NCBI RefSeq assembly: GCF_020731415.2
Contig: NZ_CP088273.1
Location: 2,237,001 to 2,301,000, forward strand
Length of the DNA stretch: 64,000 nucleotides
DNA from: Phyllobacterium sp. T1293
Lineage (GTDB): Bacteria; Pseudomonadota; Alphaproteobacteria; Rhizobiales; Rhizobiaceae
Reading direction: 5' to 3'
Position numbers and translations under genes: made by a program
Shown here: piece after piece, positions 25,787 through 35,214 of the stretch
Position numbering within the stretch: the stretch's first letter is position 1
How the letters are laid out: every line of letters starts with the position of its first letter
Notes under the pieces: generated by a model
What the model saw: only the letters and a program-made list of their open reading frames with translations
Database searches by the model: none
Told to the model about the DNA's origin: nothing

Positions 25787-26014
25787 ACGTTGCTCTAACC
25801 AGCCCTTGCCGACGGTGCAGAACTTGACTCCCGACACTGCACTCATCTCTCCGTCATCCTCGGGCTTGACCCGAGGACCCATGGCTAAGGAGAGCAATCA
25901 AATTAGCAGGCGCGGCGCTTTTAAATTATGGGTCCTCGGGTCAAGCCCGAGGATGACGGAGAGATGGATGGGTTGAGGGAGTCAGTTCTGCACCGTCGGC
26001 GATTAGAGCAACGT
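25787..26014. repeat. 228-bp nested palindromic intergenic repeat
   Basis: Three pairs of inverted arms share one centre. The outer pair is ACGTTGCTCTAA (25787-25798) with its complement at 26003-26014. The middle pair is a 25-base arm at 25808-25832 and a 24-base arm at 25977-26000, with one bulge. The inner pair is a perfect 38-bp repeat (25845-25882 and 25928-25965) around a 45-base centre. Each inner arm contains its own small palindrome, CCTCGGG-CTTGA-CCCGAGG. This core phrase is one I know to recur in intergenic DNA of many alphaproteobacteria. The rest of the 410-base gap (25758-26167) holds a partial copy of the outer motif at 26158 and no supported gene. Confidence 0.85.
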
Positions 26015-26167
26015 ACCCGTAAGTAAGGCACAGTTCCGTTTCCCCGATGGCGATCCACGAGGAAGGTAGCAAGATCGACGTTTACTTCAAATGTAAAAAC
26101 ATCGATCTCGCCCCCAACCTTGAACCAGGTTCCTTCCGGCAGAACGCTCTAAGTATGGCACGCTGCT

Positions 26168-27019
26168 CTAAAGCGGGATGACCAGACCGTCGCGGCCGAC
26201 GGTCAACCGGCCATCCCACTTGCCGCTCAATGCCTTTATCCAGTCGGCCTCGCCAAATTGCGGGTCGTCGGCTGGAATGAGGTGATGCAGGACAAGGTGT
26301 TTAACCCCGGCGGCATTGGCAATACGGGCCGCATCTTCAACCAGCGTATGGCTGGCGAGAAGATGCTCTTTCAGCCGTGCGCCATTGCCGGTTCGGGCGA
26401 CGAGACGGTCCACACCTTCTCCAAGCATCGCCTCATGCACGAGAACATCCGCGCCTTGCGCAAAATCAGCCAGTGGCGGGAAATAAGTGGTATCGGCTGA
26501 CAGGACGATGGACTTGCCAGCAGCTTCGATTTTGAGGGCAAAACAATCAACGACTGGCGGGTGATCAACGCGTAGGGCCGTGATCTCAAGATCAGCATCC
26601 GTATGCACGACGCCATCCGCATACATCTTCAGCTCGACAAGATCGCGCAGATCAGGCCGCCCCTCATCATCAATGCGCAGGTCGATATCATAACGCATGG
26701 ATTGCAGGAAACCTGACCAGTAATCGTCAATCCCGGCTGGGCCATAAACTGTTACCTTGCGGGCAAGGCCCGATGTCCATGCCGTATGCAGCAGCGGACC
26801 AAATTCCAGCACATGGTCCGAATGCAGATGGGTGATCAGGATCAGGTCCAGATCCTTGAGCGACATATCCGCGTTGACCAGAGCGCGGGTAACACCAAGC
26901 CCGCAATCAACAACGATCCGACGACCTGATATCTCCAGCAGCGACGAGGTCGGCGATGGGCCGCCCGGACGGATCGCCGGGCCACCCTTGGTTCCAAGCA
27001 GGACGAGCCTGTCAGCCAT
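26168..27019 (-). CDS. MBL-fold metallo-hydrolase (RNase Z/arylsulfatase-like)
   Basis: The 283-residue metallo-beta-lactamase-fold protein has His64-x-His66-x-Asp68-His69 in THLHSDHV, Asp in LSADTTYF and a late His in LVLHHLIPADD. The GTKGGPAIRPGGPSPTSSLL start resembles the RNase Z-related hydrolases of small molecules rather than true tRNase Z, which has an exosite missing here. Its ATG overlaps the stop of the glutaryl-CoA dehydrogenase gene by one base (TGATG), so the two are coupled; a thioesterase or lactonase role in the same catabolic route is possible but unproven. Confidence 0.85.
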   Translation of the reverse strand: MADRLVLLGTKGGPAIRPGGPSPTSSLLEISGRRIVVDCGLGVTRALVNADMSLKDLDLILITHLHSDHVLEFGPLLHTAWTSGLARKVTVYGPAGIDDYWSGFLQSMRYDIDLRIDDEGRPDLRDLVELKMYADGVVHTDADLEITALRVDHPPVVDCFALKIEAAGKSIVLSADTTYFPPLADFAQGADVLVHEAMLGEGVDRLVARTGNGARLKEHLLASHTLVEDAARIANAAGVKHLVLHHLIPADDPQFGEADWIKALSGKWDGRLTVGRDGLVIPL

Positions 27020-28209
27020 CAGAAGAAAGCTTGGATGCCGGTTTGCGCGCGGCCAAGAATGAGCGCATGCACATCATGCGTGCCCTCATAGGTATTGACC
27101 GTTTCAAGGTTCTGCGCGTGGCGCATGACGTGATAGCCAATCTGGATGCCATTGCCGCCATGCATGTCACGGGCAACGCGGGCAATATCCAGTGCCTTGC
27201 CGCAATTGTTGCGCTTGACGAGGCTGATCATCTCCGGTGCCATGCGGTTCTCATCCATCAGACGGCCAACGCGCAGGCTTGCCTGCAAGCCGAGTGTGAT
27301 TTCCGTCTGCATGTCAGCAAATTTCTTCTGGAACAGCTGTGTTGCCGCCAGCGGTTTGCCGAACTGCTTGCGGTCGAGGCCGTATTGCACCGTGCGCTGC
27401 CAGCAATCCTCAGCCGCACCGAGCACACCCCAGGAAATGCCGTAACGGGCACGATTGAGGCAGCCGAACGGGCCCTTGAGACCGGAAACATTGGGCAGGA
27501 GATGTTCTTCACCCACCACAACACCGTCCATCACCACCTCGCCAGTGATCGAGGCTCGCAGCGAAAGCTTGCCGCCAATCTTCGGTGCTGAGAGACCCTT
27601 CATGCCCTTTTCAAGGACGAAACCGCGAATCTGGCCGTCGTGGGCATCGGATTTGGCCCAGATGACGAAGACATCGGCGATGGGCGAGTTGGAAATCCAC
27701 ATTTTCGAGCCTGAAATCCGGTAGCCATCGGCGACCTTTTCGGCACGCGTCTTCATACCGGCGGGATCAGAGCCCGCATCGGGTTCCGTCAAACCGAAAC
27801 AGCCGATCCACTCGCCGGAAGCCAGTTTCGGCAGATATTTCTTGCGCTGCTCTTCCGAGCCATAGGCATAGATCGGATACATAACCAGCGAGGACTGCAC
27901 GCTCATCATCGAGCGATAGCCGCTGTCCACACGTTCAACTTCACGTGCTACCAGACCATAGGCCACATAGGACGCACCGGCGGTGCCATATTCTTCCGGC
28001 AGTGTCACACCGAGAAGTCCGGCTTCGCCCATCAGCTTAAACAGTGACGGATCAGTCTTTTCTTCGAGATAGGCTTCCTCGATACGCGGTGCCAGCTCTC
28101 CCTGCGCGAAAGCCCGCGCGCTGTCCCGGATCATCCGCTCGTCTTCGGTCAACTGATCTTCCAGCAGAAACGGGTCCGTCCAGACAAAGGAAGCTTTGGA
28201 ATTGGCCAT
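27019..28209 (-). CDS. gcdH: Acyl-CoA dehydrogenase, glutaryl-CoA dehydrogenase type
   Basis: This 396-residue FAD enzyme begins [20 protein letters not shown], typical of glutaryl-CoA dehydrogenase. [15 protein letters not shown] and [17 protein letters not shown] are the FAD/substrate regions; the active-site Glu is in [17 protein letters not shown] and an Arg that binds the distal carboxylate is in [11 protein letters not shown]. It would oxidise and decarboxylate glutaryl-CoA to crotonyl-CoA in lysine or tryptophan breakdown. It forms a two-gene unit with the downstream metallo-hydrolase. Assignment to GcdH rather than another acyl-CoA dehydrogenase rests on these motifs. Confidence 0.9.
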   Translation of the reverse strand: MANSKASFVWTDPFLLEDQLTEDERMIRDSARAFAQGELAPRIEEAYLEEKTDPSLFKLMGEAGLLGVTLPEEYGTAGASYVAYGLVAREVERVDSGYRSMMSVQSSLVMYPIYAYGSEEQRKKYLPKLASGEWIGCFGLTEPDAGSDPAGMKTRAEKVADGYRISGSKMWISNSPIADVFVIWAKSDAHDGQIRGFVLEKGMKGLSAPKIGGKLSLRASITGEVVMDGVVVGEEHLLPNVSGLKGPFGCLNRARYGISWGVLGAAEDCWQRTVQYGLDRKQFGKPLAATQLFQKKFADMQTEITLGLQASLRVGRLMDENRMAPEMISLVKRNNCGKALDIARVARDMHGGNGIQIGYHVMRHAQNLETVNTYEGTHDVHALILGRAQTGIQAFF

Positions 28210-28349
28210 GTAATTTCCTCCATGATGCTTTTCACAGACCTAGCACCAAATTTACATCGATGACCAGATAGTTTCGGCTTAAAATATATTCCGGTGCGCT
28301 TTGGCAGCGAACAATTTCCGTCGCCAGCCGAATCCCCTATATGTATGAC

Positions 28350-30209
28350 ATGGCCATCAAACAGCTCACCGAAACCATCATCAACCAGATCGCAGCGGGC
28401 GAAGTCATCGAACGCCCGGCGAGCGTGGTGAAGGAGCTTGTCGAGAACGCCATTGATGCGGGTGCGACACGCATCGAAGTGGTCACGGCAGGCGGCGGCA
28501 AGAACCTGATCCGCATTACCGATAATGGTTCGGGCATTCCGTCGGATGAGCTGACATTGGCGGTCTCGCGCCATTGCACGTCGAAACTGACCGATGATGT
28601 GCATGATATCCGGGCGCTGGGTTTTCGCGGCGAGGCCCTGCCCTCCATTGGCTCCGTATCGCGGCTTTCGGTCAAATCCCGCACCGCGCAGGCCGATTCA
28701 GGCTTTGAGATCAGCGTGCATGGCGGTCATATGGATGGGCCGCGTCCGACCGGTATGAATGCGGGCACCATCGCCGAAGTGCGCGACCTGTTTTTTGCCA
28801 CGCCGGCTCGTCTCAAATTCATGAAGACGGACCGGGCAGAAGCATCCGCCATCAGCGATATCGTCAAGCGGGTGGCGATTGCCTTTCCGCATATCCGCTT
28901 TTCGCTGGCGGGCAGTGACCGGACACCGCTTGAACTGGCTGCAACGGGCGTTGGCTCGGCTGGTATGCTGGACCGGATTTCGCAGGTTCTCGGCAAGGAG
29001 TTTCCTGAGAACGCCATTGCCATCGATGCGGAACGCGACGGTGTGCGCCTATCGGGATTTGCCGGAATACCCGCCTTCAACCGTGCCAACAGCCTGCACC
29101 AGTTTGCCTATGTCAACGGACGCCCGGTGCGTGACAAGCAGATATGGGGCGCCATTCGCGGTGCTTATGCGGATGTGATCTCACGCGACCGGCATCCGGT
29201 TGTGGTGCTCTTTCTCAATCTCGATCCAGCCCTTGTCGACGTCAATGTGCATCCGGCCAAGGCGGATGTGCGTTTTCGCGACCCCGGCCTCGTGCGCGGC
29301 CTGATCGTCGGCGCGATCCGTCAGGCGCTGGGGCAGTCAGGCATTCGCGCAGCAACCAGCGGCGCGGAAGCCATGCTGCAATCCTTCCGGCTCGGCGGCG
29401 CTGAACCGCTGTATCAGGCGCCAGCGACACCGCGCTGGCAGGGAACACCCTCGGTCAACCAGAACTACACAACCCAGCAATCGGCATTTCGACCATTCGA
29501 ACCGGAAGAGGCGGCACCCTTCGCAGCCAACGGTTTTTCGGAGGCGGTTGGTAGCTTCCTGCGGGAGGCGGATGTGCTGGCAACAGATACGCGCGCAAGT
29601 ACAGCCGAAGCGCCGCTAGCCCTGCTGGCTTCGCCGCTCGGCGCGGCGCGCGCGCAAATTCATGCCAATTATATCGTCTCGCAAACCGAGGACAGCCTGA
29701 TCATTGTCGATCAGCATGCAGCGCATGAGCGGCTTGTCTATGAGGCGTTGAAGACGGCGCTGCATTCAAGGCCCCTGCCCGCGCAAATGCTGCTCATTCC
29801 TGAGATCGTCGATCTGCCCGAGGAGGATGTGGAGCGGCTTGTGGCCCATGCCGAAACCCTCGCACGCTTCGGTCTAGGTGTCGAAGCTTTCGGCCCCGGC
29901 GCGGTTGCCGTGCGGGAAACACCGTCCATGCTGGGCGAAATCGATGTGCAGCAACTGATCCGCGACCTTAGCGACGAGATTGCTGAACATGATACATCGG
30001 ATGGCCTGAAAGCCATTCTCGACCATGTTGCCGCCACCATGGCCTGCCATGGTTCCGTGCGTTCTGGCCGGCGTTTGAAACCCGACGAAATGAACGCGCT
30101 GCTGCGCCAGATGGAAGACACGCCGGGTTCAGGCACCTGCAATCACGGGCGCCCGACCTATATCGAATTGAAGCTCACGGATATCGAGCGACTGTTCGGG
30201 CGACGGTGA
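28350..30209 (+). CDS. mutL: DNA mismatch repair protein MutL
   Basis: MutL couples mismatch recognition by MutS to strand incision. The start [10 protein letters not shown] at 28350 matches the family; an ATG nine bases earlier is less likely. The N-terminal GHKL ATPase has [12 protein letters not shown], the ENAIDAGAT loop and [10 protein letters not shown]. The C-terminal domain carries [12 protein letters not shown], the DQHA(x)2E(x)4E endonuclease motif, plus ACHGSVRSG and [11 protein letters not shown]. It therefore should nick DNA itself, as expected in a lineage without MutH. Wording is very close to brucella MutL. It is divergent from gcdH across 140 bases. Confidence 0.97.
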   Translation: MAIKQLTETIINQIAAGEVIERPASVVKELVENAIDAGATRIEVVTAGGGKNLIRITDNGSGIPSDELTLAVSRHCTSKLTDDVHDIRALGFRGEALPSIGSVSRLSVKSRTAQADSGFEISVHGGHMDGPRPTGMNAGTIAEVRDLFFATPARLKFMKTDRAEASAISDIVKRVAIAFPHIRFSLAGSDRTPLELAATGVGSAGMLDRISQVLGKEFPENAIAIDAERDGVRLSGFAGIPAFNRANSLHQFAYVNGRPVRDKQIWGAIRGAYADVISRDRHPVVVLFLNLDPALVDVNVHPAKADVRFRDPGLVRGLIVGAIRQALGQSGIRAATSGAEAMLQSFRLGGAEPLYQAPATPRWQGTPSVNQNYTTQQSAFRPFEPEEAAPFAANGFSEAVGSFLREADVLATDTRASTAEAPLALLASPLGAARAQIHANYIVSQTEDSLIIVDQHAAHERLVYEALKTALHSRPLPAQMLLIPEIVDLPEEDVERLVAHAETLARFGLGVEAFGPGAVAVRETPSMLGEIDVQQLIRDLSDEIAEHDTSDGLKAILDHVAATMACHGSVRSGRRLKPDEMNALLRQMEDTPGSGTCNHGRPTYIELKLTDIERLFGRR

Positions 30210-30274
30210 AGTCTTGACCCAAAGGGCATCTGCCGCCTAAATGAACAGAACTATGAACTGGAAAACACCGGAAA

Positions 30275-30511
30275 ATGAACAGGTTTGAAGGCCCCGGCTC
30301 ACGCGAAGCCAAAATACGCTACCTCGATGGAGACTTTCAGGTCCTGTCGCCGGGGTCCTATGTGCTCTGCTCGATAACGTCCGAAAAGATTCCGCTTGAT
30401 GAGTTGAAGTATTGGAGCGTTGCCCGGCAGGAGGCCTATGCCGATGCGACCATTTCGCTTGAACGCGAGCTTGAGATGAACCCATCCCTGCGCCAGCGCA
30501 GCAAAGCCTGA
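30275..30511 (+). CDS. DUF2093 domain protein
   Basis: This 78-residue protein begins MNRFEGPGSREAKIRYLDGD and contains SPGSYVLCSITSEKIPLDEL and YWSVARQEAYADA, the whole-length signature of DUF2093, a small alphaproteobacterial family of unknown function. It sits 65 bases after mutL and three bases before the following lipoprotein start, so it is part of a plus-strand run. Confidence 0.85.
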   Translation: MNRFEGPGSREAKIRYLDGDFQVLSPGSYVLCSITSEKIPLDELKYWSVARQEAYADATISLERELEMNPSLRQRSKA

Positions 30512-30514
30512 TTG

Positions 30515-30970
30515 ATGCTCAATCGCCGATCTGCACTTTTCGCACTGGTTGCCACCGTTCTGCTCACAAGTGGTTGCACAACGTTCGGTACCAAGAAGGA
30601 ACCCGCCTATAGCGGCCCTACCAAAACGATCAAAGGCTATCTGCGCGGCTCGCCTTTTGCACGACTGACACCAAGCCAGGTTGTCTATATCACCGCCTAT
30701 GACGCAACGAATGGCAATTCGAAGCCAATGCCTGTTATTGGCGAAACCAGCTTTACGCTTGGCCGCAGCGGCTATTTCCCGATTGCCTATGAGATCGAAA
30801 TTCCCGCTTCAAAGTCAGCGCCAAAGGTTGCACTGTCCGTACAGCTCGGCTTGCCGGGGCAGATTCTGTTTTCCAATGACAGGCTTTACAGCCAGACGAC
30901 AGGCCGCACCATGGATATCCCCATGCGTGAAGCCCCGCCAAGAATACGCAACTTCCGTCACGGTCTATAA
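30515..30970 (+). CDS. Small lipoprotein, YbaY/YscW-like
   Basis: The 151-residue protein has a lipoprotein signal with lipobox LTSGC at about residue 20. The mature part is a beta-rich domain (IKGYLRGSPFARLTPSQVVYITAYD and FPIAYEIEIPAS) that resembles the YbaY/YscW fold. I start at ATG 30515, three bases after the DUF2093 stop; an in-frame TTG precedes it. Its end overlaps the convergent lpxK end by six bases. Membrane attachment is well supported, the function is not known. Confidence 0.72.
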   Translation: MLNRRSALFALVATVLLTSGCTTFGTKKEPAYSGPTKTIKGYLRGSPFARLTPSQVVYITAYDATNGNSKPMPVIGETSFTLGRSGYFPIAYEIEIPASKSAPKVALSVQLGLPGQILFSNDRLYSQTTGRTMDIPMREAPPRIRNFRHGL

Positions 30971-31996
30971 ACGGCGAATAAGCCGCAGACGCGCGCGCTC
31001 CCGCGTTTCACTGATAATACGGGCCGCTGTTTGCGGATGGGCAAAGACCAGTTCCACATCAAGCACCTGCGTTCGCGCAGCAAATGCCCTTGCGGCTTCA
31101 CTGCCGTCGAGCAGGCGGACATGATCCTTCGCCGTCGTAATCAGCGTCAATCCTTCCGCATCGGCGCTTTTGATCAGATCGGCAATCTCTTCATCCGTAA
31201 AGGGATGATGATCCGGAAACGGTCTTGACTGTACGACGTTGCCGCCTGCCTCTGCCAATGTGCGAAAGAATTTCGACGGGTCGCCAATACCGGCAAAAGC
31301 AAGCAGCGTTTGCCCCATGACGGAAAGCTCCGCCTTGGGCTGAAGCGTGGCCTCGTATACAGGTTTGGCCGCACGGGCAGCATTGCGCACGAGCCCATCG
31401 GCACCGCTGGCCGAACCAATCTTGAGCACGGCATCGGTGCGCACCAGCTGATCCGTCAGGGGTGCCCGCAGCGGCCCACCGGGAATGACGTGACCATTGC
31501 CGATACCGCGCCCAGCATCAACGACCATCAGCGCATAGTCAAAATGCAGCCGCGCGCTCTGAAATCCATCATCCATGATGATGAAATCGCATCCCGCATC
31601 CTGCAATGCTTTTGCGCCAGCAAATCGGTCGGCGCACACGACCACCGGCGCGTGACGGGCCAGCAGCATAGGTTCATCGCCCACATGGCGGGCACTGTCA
31701 TGATCAGGATCGACCCGGTGCAATCCCGAAAAAGCACCGCCATAGCCGCGCGAGACAATACCGGGATTAAGCCCAGCTGAACGCGCAGCCTGCGCAAAGG
31801 CAATGGAAGTCGGTGTTTTGCCCGCTCCGCCGACGGTGAAATTGCCGATGCAAAGCACCGGCACGGGGACAGCGGGCGGCACGGCGCGACGAATGCGCCG
31901 CCCGGCAACCATGCCGTATATCTTTGACAGAGGAGTTAAGGCCCGCGCGCGCCAATCCGGCTTTTCCCACCAGAATGGAGGCGCTTCGCTGGTCAT
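30965..31996 (-). CDS. lpxK: Tetraacyldisaccharide 4'-kinase LpxK
   Basis: LpxK phosphorylates the 4' position of the lipid A precursor at the inner membrane. The Walker A motif is GNFTVGGAGKTPT and DDGFQ-like IIMDDGFQSARL follows. The start MTSEAPPFWWEKPDW at 31996 gives a 4-base overlap with waaA, and an ATG two codons upstream is less fitting. The 343-residue length is normal. Together with waaA it is the end of a lipid A/Kdo assembly run. Confidence 0.96.
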   Translation of the reverse strand: MTSEAPPFWWEKPDWRARALTPLSKIYGMVAGRRIRRAVPPAVPVPVLCIGNFTVGGAGKTPTSIAFAQAARSAGLNPGIVSRGYGGAFSGLHRVDPDHDSARHVGDEPMLLARHAPVVVCADRFAGAKALQDAGCDFIIMDDGFQSARLHFDYALMVVDAGRGIGNGHVIPGGPLRAPLTDQLVRTDAVLKIGSASGADGLVRNAARAAKPVYEATLQPKAELSVMGQTLLAFAGIGDPSKFFRTLAEAGGNVVQSRPFPDHHPFTDEEIADLIKSADAEGLTLITTAKDHVRLLDGSEAARAFAARTQVLDVELVFAHPQTAARIISETRERARLRLIRRL

Positions 31997-33315
31997 TTCC
32001 AACCACCTTCACGGGCACTCAATCGCGCCTTCAATACCAATGGTTGAATAAACGGTTCGAGCGCATTCATGGTAAGATCGAGCGAGCCACGCATGTCTTC
32101 GACAGTTTTCACGCCAGCATCAATCATGATCTGCCGATCAGCCGGATTGTTGAAAAGATAGTTCACCGCTCCGGCCAGCATATCCTTGTCGCGAATAAGC
32201 TTTGCCGCGCCATTCTTGATCAAGCGCTGATAGGAATCGCGGAAGTTCTGCACATTGCGCCCGGACAGGATCGCGGTCTTCAGCATTGCCGGTTCGAGCG
32301 GGTTCTGCCCGCCCTGTGCCAGCAGCGAACGTCCGACAAACGCAATCTCCGTCAATCTGAGATAGAGCCCCATCTCGCCGATCGTATCACCAAGATAAAT
32401 GTCCGTATCCGGCTTGATGACATCGCCGCGACTGCGCAATGCCACCTTCATGCCAAGCTTTTCGATTTCCTCAGCAATAGCAGGCGCACGATCCGGATGA
32501 CGCGGCACAATGATGGTCAGAAGATCGCGGTGCCTGACCTTGAGCATATGATGGACCTGCGCAACAACCTCTTCCTCGCCCTGGTGGGTAGAGATGGCGG
32601 CCCATGTCTTGCGGTTGCCGATCTGGCGCTGCAAAATCTCAAGTTCGGACTGCACAACAGGCGGAACTGCCGTATCCACTTTCAGATTGCCCGATACCGT
32701 GACCGGACGCGCGCCAAGGGCACGGAACCGTTCGCCATCAATGTCGGACTGTGCAACCACATGCGCAAGATTTTCGAAGAGTGCTTCCGCGACAGATGAT
32801 CTTTTCTGCCAGGAGGCAAAGGATTTATCTGACAGGCGGCCATTGACCAGAACCTGCGGGACACGCCGCAATCCAAGTTCGAGAATGGTCATGGGCCAGA
32901 TTTCGGATTCGCAAATCACGGCAAGGTCCGGTTGCCAGTGACTGAGGAAACGATCAACCGCCGGTTTCAGATCAAGCGGCACATATTGATGGATAACCCG
33001 ATCACCCAGACGTTCCTGCACCATCTTGGCCGATGTAACCGTGCCCGTGGTCAGAACAACATTGATGCCCATATCGACAATGGTTTCGACCAATGGAGTG
33101 ACGGCGGATGTTTCCCCCACACTTGCCGCGTGAACCCACACCAACGGCCCTGTCGGCCGCGCGACGCTGGCGACGCCATAGCGTTCACCCTGCCGTCCGC
33201 GCTCTTCCTTGCCCTTGCTGGCACGGAAGGCAACATAGGCGCCAACCACCGGAAATGCCATCGCACCCACCCAGCGGTAGCTGCTCAGGATGAAGCGGGC
33301 CCAACGCTCGCTCAC
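31993..33315 (-). CDS. waaA: 3-deoxy-D-manno-octulosonic acid transferase
   Basis: The 440-residue GT30 transferase adds Kdo to the lipid A precursor. It has an N-terminal membrane anchor (ILSSYRWVGAMAFPVVGAYVAF), VWVHAASVGETSAVTPLVE, ICESEIWPMTILEL and the C-terminal nucleotide-binding stretch EIAFVGRSLLAQGGQNPLEPA. It overlaps both neighbours by four bases, the acyltransferase upstream and lpxK downstream. Length and motifs are complete. Confidence 0.96.
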   Translation of the reverse strand: MSERWARFILSSYRWVGAMAFPVVGAYVAFRASKGKEERGRQGERYGVASVARPTGPLVWVHAASVGETSAVTPLVETIVDMGINVVLTTGTVTSAKMVQERLGDRVIHQYVPLDLKPAVDRFLSHWQPDLAVICESEIWPMTILELGLRRVPQVLVNGRLSDKSFASWQKRSSVAEALFENLAHVVAQSDIDGERFRALGARPVTVSGNLKVDTAVPPVVQSELEILQRQIGNRKTWAAISTHQGEEEVVAQVHHMLKVRHRDLLTIIVPRHPDRAPAIAEEIEKLGMKVALRSRGDVIKPDTDIYLGDTIGEMGLYLRLTEIAFVGRSLLAQGGQNPLEPAMLKTAILSGRNVQNFRDSYQRLIKNGAAKLIRDKDMLAGAVNYLFNNPADRQIMIDAGVKTVEDMRGSLDLTMNALEPFIQPLVLKARLSAREGGWK

Positions 33316-34085
33316 GCCTGACCATCCACAAGCGCTTGCACCCGTGCCGTATTGGCGTTCAGGCTCGCGGTCAACTCGACACGCTTGGTTTCAAGCATTG
33401 CATCATCAGCATCCTCAGGGACAAAGATCGGGTCGCCGACAATCAACCCTGACTTACCGAATGGCAAGGGAATCGTTGTCTTATCCCAGCTCTTCTCCAG
33501 AACTTTCCTGCGTGACGTCATATAGCAGATTGGAATGATCGGGCGGCCAGACAGTTTGGCAAGAAGTATGACACCGAGACCTGAGTCGCGCGGTGTTCCA
33601 TGGGGGATATCAGCAATCATCGCCGCAGTCTTACCGTCCTTCAGTGCCTTTTTCAGGGCAAGCAAAGCTCTTACGCCACCCTTTTCAATACTTTTTGTCG
33701 GCTCCCTGCCGCCAGAGCCGCGAATAATCTCGACACCGAACCGCTCTGCCACGCGGGCATTCAGCTCCGCATCCTTGCTCTTGGAGAACATGGCGACAAA
33801 GCGCACACCGCGCGGCATCAGAAAGGGTGCCATCAGATGCTGGCCATGCCAGGCAACGGCGATGAAAGGCTCACCGCCGCGCTTCATGTCTTCCAGATCG
33901 GAGGAGCCGGGCAGGCGCGGATTGGTGTTGTTGACGAGCCGGAAAAACTGCGTGATCAGCCAGACAATCATCGAGCGGACAAAGCGCGATTTCGCCAGAG
34001 GCCCGCGCACCGAGCGCCAAAACCGTTTCAGCACCCCGTTCTTCTTGCGGGGTGCCTTGGCGGTTGCTGTGCTGTTATCCATCAT
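33312..34085 (-). CDS. Lysophospholipid acyltransferase-like protein (DUF374)
   Basis: The 257-residue membrane-associated protein has one N-terminal hydrophobic segment and the DUF374 blocks VAWHGQHLMAPFLMP (in the place of the HX4D motif), IRGSGGREPTKSI and ADIPHGTPRD. The family is related to the LpxL/LpxM late acyltransferases and lies within a Kdo/lipid A gene run, so acylation of lipid A or another envelope lipid is plausible. Its ATG region overlaps waaA (33312-33315). An in-frame ATG codon directly follows the first, so the exact start is uncertain by one residue. Confidence 0.85.
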   Translation of the reverse strand: MMDNSTATAKAPRKKNGVLKRFWRSVRGPLAKSRFVRSMIVWLITQFFRLVNNTNPRLPGSSDLEDMKRGGEPFIAVAWHGQHLMAPFLMPRGVRFVAMFSKSKDAELNARVAERFGVEIIRGSGGREPTKSIEKGGVRALLALKKALKDGKTAAMIADIPHGTPRDSGLGVILLAKLSGRPIIPICYMTSRRKVLEKSWDKTTIPLPFGKSGLIVGDPIFVPEDADDAMLETKRVELTASLNANTARVQALVDGQA

Positions 34086-34114
34086 GCCGCTGTCAATGCG
34101 TGACCGGAGACCGG

Positions 34115-34363
34115 TCAGCTCGCCTTGCCTGTATCAGGGTCAAGCAGCTTGTGCATATGGACGATGAAATAGCGCATATGCGCATTGTCGACGGTCTGCT
34201 GTGCCTTGGACTTCCAGGCGCGCTGCGCCGTTTCGAAGTTCGGATAAATGCCGACAACATCCAGCTTTTCCAGATCGCGGAATTCAACACCACCGAGTTT
34301 CTTCAGCTCGCCGCCAAAAACCAGGTGAAGCAGTTGTTTCGATTCTGCTGTATTTTCGCTCAT
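34115..34363 (-). CDS. DUF4170 protein
   Basis: This 82-residue protein starts MSENTAESKQLLHLVFGGEL and contains GIYPNFETAQRAWKSKAQQTVDNAHMRYFIVH, the DUF4170 signature. Those proteins are short, soluble and confined largely to alphaproteobacteria. It lies 29 bases before the DUF374 gene and 41 after cysQ on the same strand, so it is part of the envelope run, but no activity is known. Confidence 0.85.
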   Translation of the reverse strand: MSENTAESKQLLHLVFGGELKKLGGVEFRDLEKLDVVGIYPNFETAQRAWKSKAQQTVDNAHMRYFIVHMHKLLDPDTGKAS

Positions 34364-34404
34364 GGTCGCCCATCCGTTCAAGTTATCGATAATTTTTAGC
34401 CTGT

Positions 34405-35214
34405 TTAGCCGAAGGCGGTTTCGGCGACAACGCCCAACATGTTGTCCATGAGCAATCCGCTGGCCGCGACAAGCGCGCCATGGCGGTAATCGCCCCTCTC
34501 GTGATTGCGAAGGCCATAGATGAGTGGTTTGCCATCGGTCGAAAGGACACGACCGCCAGCCTCAGCCAAAATCAGGTCGGCAGCAGCCAAATCCCAGTCA
34601 TGCGAGTTTGGCCGCACAAATGTGCCTGCTATATCGCCGCGCGCCACCATGGCGATGCGATAGGCGAGCGAGGCGATATAGGGAGCGGCCTCCATCGACT
34701 GCTGGAAATGTTCCGGCAGTTTTTTCAGAAAAGGTCCGGGACCAGCCACCTTGAACGGCACACCACTGGTGCTGACGTGAATGGAGGTTCCATTCTGCTC
34801 GGCACCCTGTCCCGGTAGTGCTGTGATCGTCTGATTACGGGCCGGGCATTCCAGTACACCGGCAACCGGCCTGCCATCCTCGATAACAGCGACGCTAACG
34901 CACCAGACATCCGAACCCTCAATAAAGGCGCGGGTGCCATCGATGGGATCAACCACGAAAAAGCGTCGGCGCGACGCCGCTGCACGGTCATCAAGGGTTT
35001 CTTCGGAAATCCAGCCATAATCTGGACGGGCCGTCAGAAGCATGTCTTTCAGATATTTGTCCGCGGCAAGATCAGCCTCGCTCACAGGCGAATTGCCGGT
35101 TTTCATCCAGACCTGCGGGTCCTGCCGGAAATAGGACAGGGCAATGCGCCCGGCACCTTCGGCTGCTTCCCTGATCAGGGCAAGGTCATCACGGTTTTGT
35201 TCACTTGCCGGCAA
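34405..35214 (-). CDS. cysQ: 3'(2'),5'-bisphosphate nucleotidase family phosphatase (CysQ-like)
   Basis: This 269-residue inositol monophosphatase-fold enzyme has the metal sites Glu in WISEETLDD, DPIDGTRAFIEGSD and HDWDLAAADLILAEAGG. CysQ removes phosphate from PAP, a by-product of sulfate assimilation. Alphaproteobacterial neighbours of waaA are often annotated this way. Inositol-1-monophosphatase activity is an alternative that sequence alone cannot exclude. Its start overlaps the end of pmbA by 14 bases. Confidence 0.85.
   Translation of the reverse strand: MPASEQNRDDLALIREAAEGAGRIALSYFRQDPQVWMKTGNSPVSEADLAADKYLKDMLLTARPDYGWISEETLDDRAAASRRRFFVVDPIDGTRAFIEGSDVWCVSVAVIEDGRPVAGVLECPARNQTITALPGQGAEQNGTSIHVSTSGVPFKVAGPGPFLKKLPEHFQQSMEAAPYIASLAYRIAMVARGDIAGTFVRPNSHDWDLAAADLILAEAGGRVLSTDGKPLIYGLRNHERGDYRHGALVAASGLLMDNMLGVVAETAFG

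Noticed and set aside
26047..26181. A 44-codon frame (MAIHEEGSKIDVYFK...) in the repeat-containing gap
   Set aside because: It overlaps the end of the metallo-hydrolase gene, has no clear ribosome-binding site, and its end runs through a copy of the repeat motif; it may be chance.
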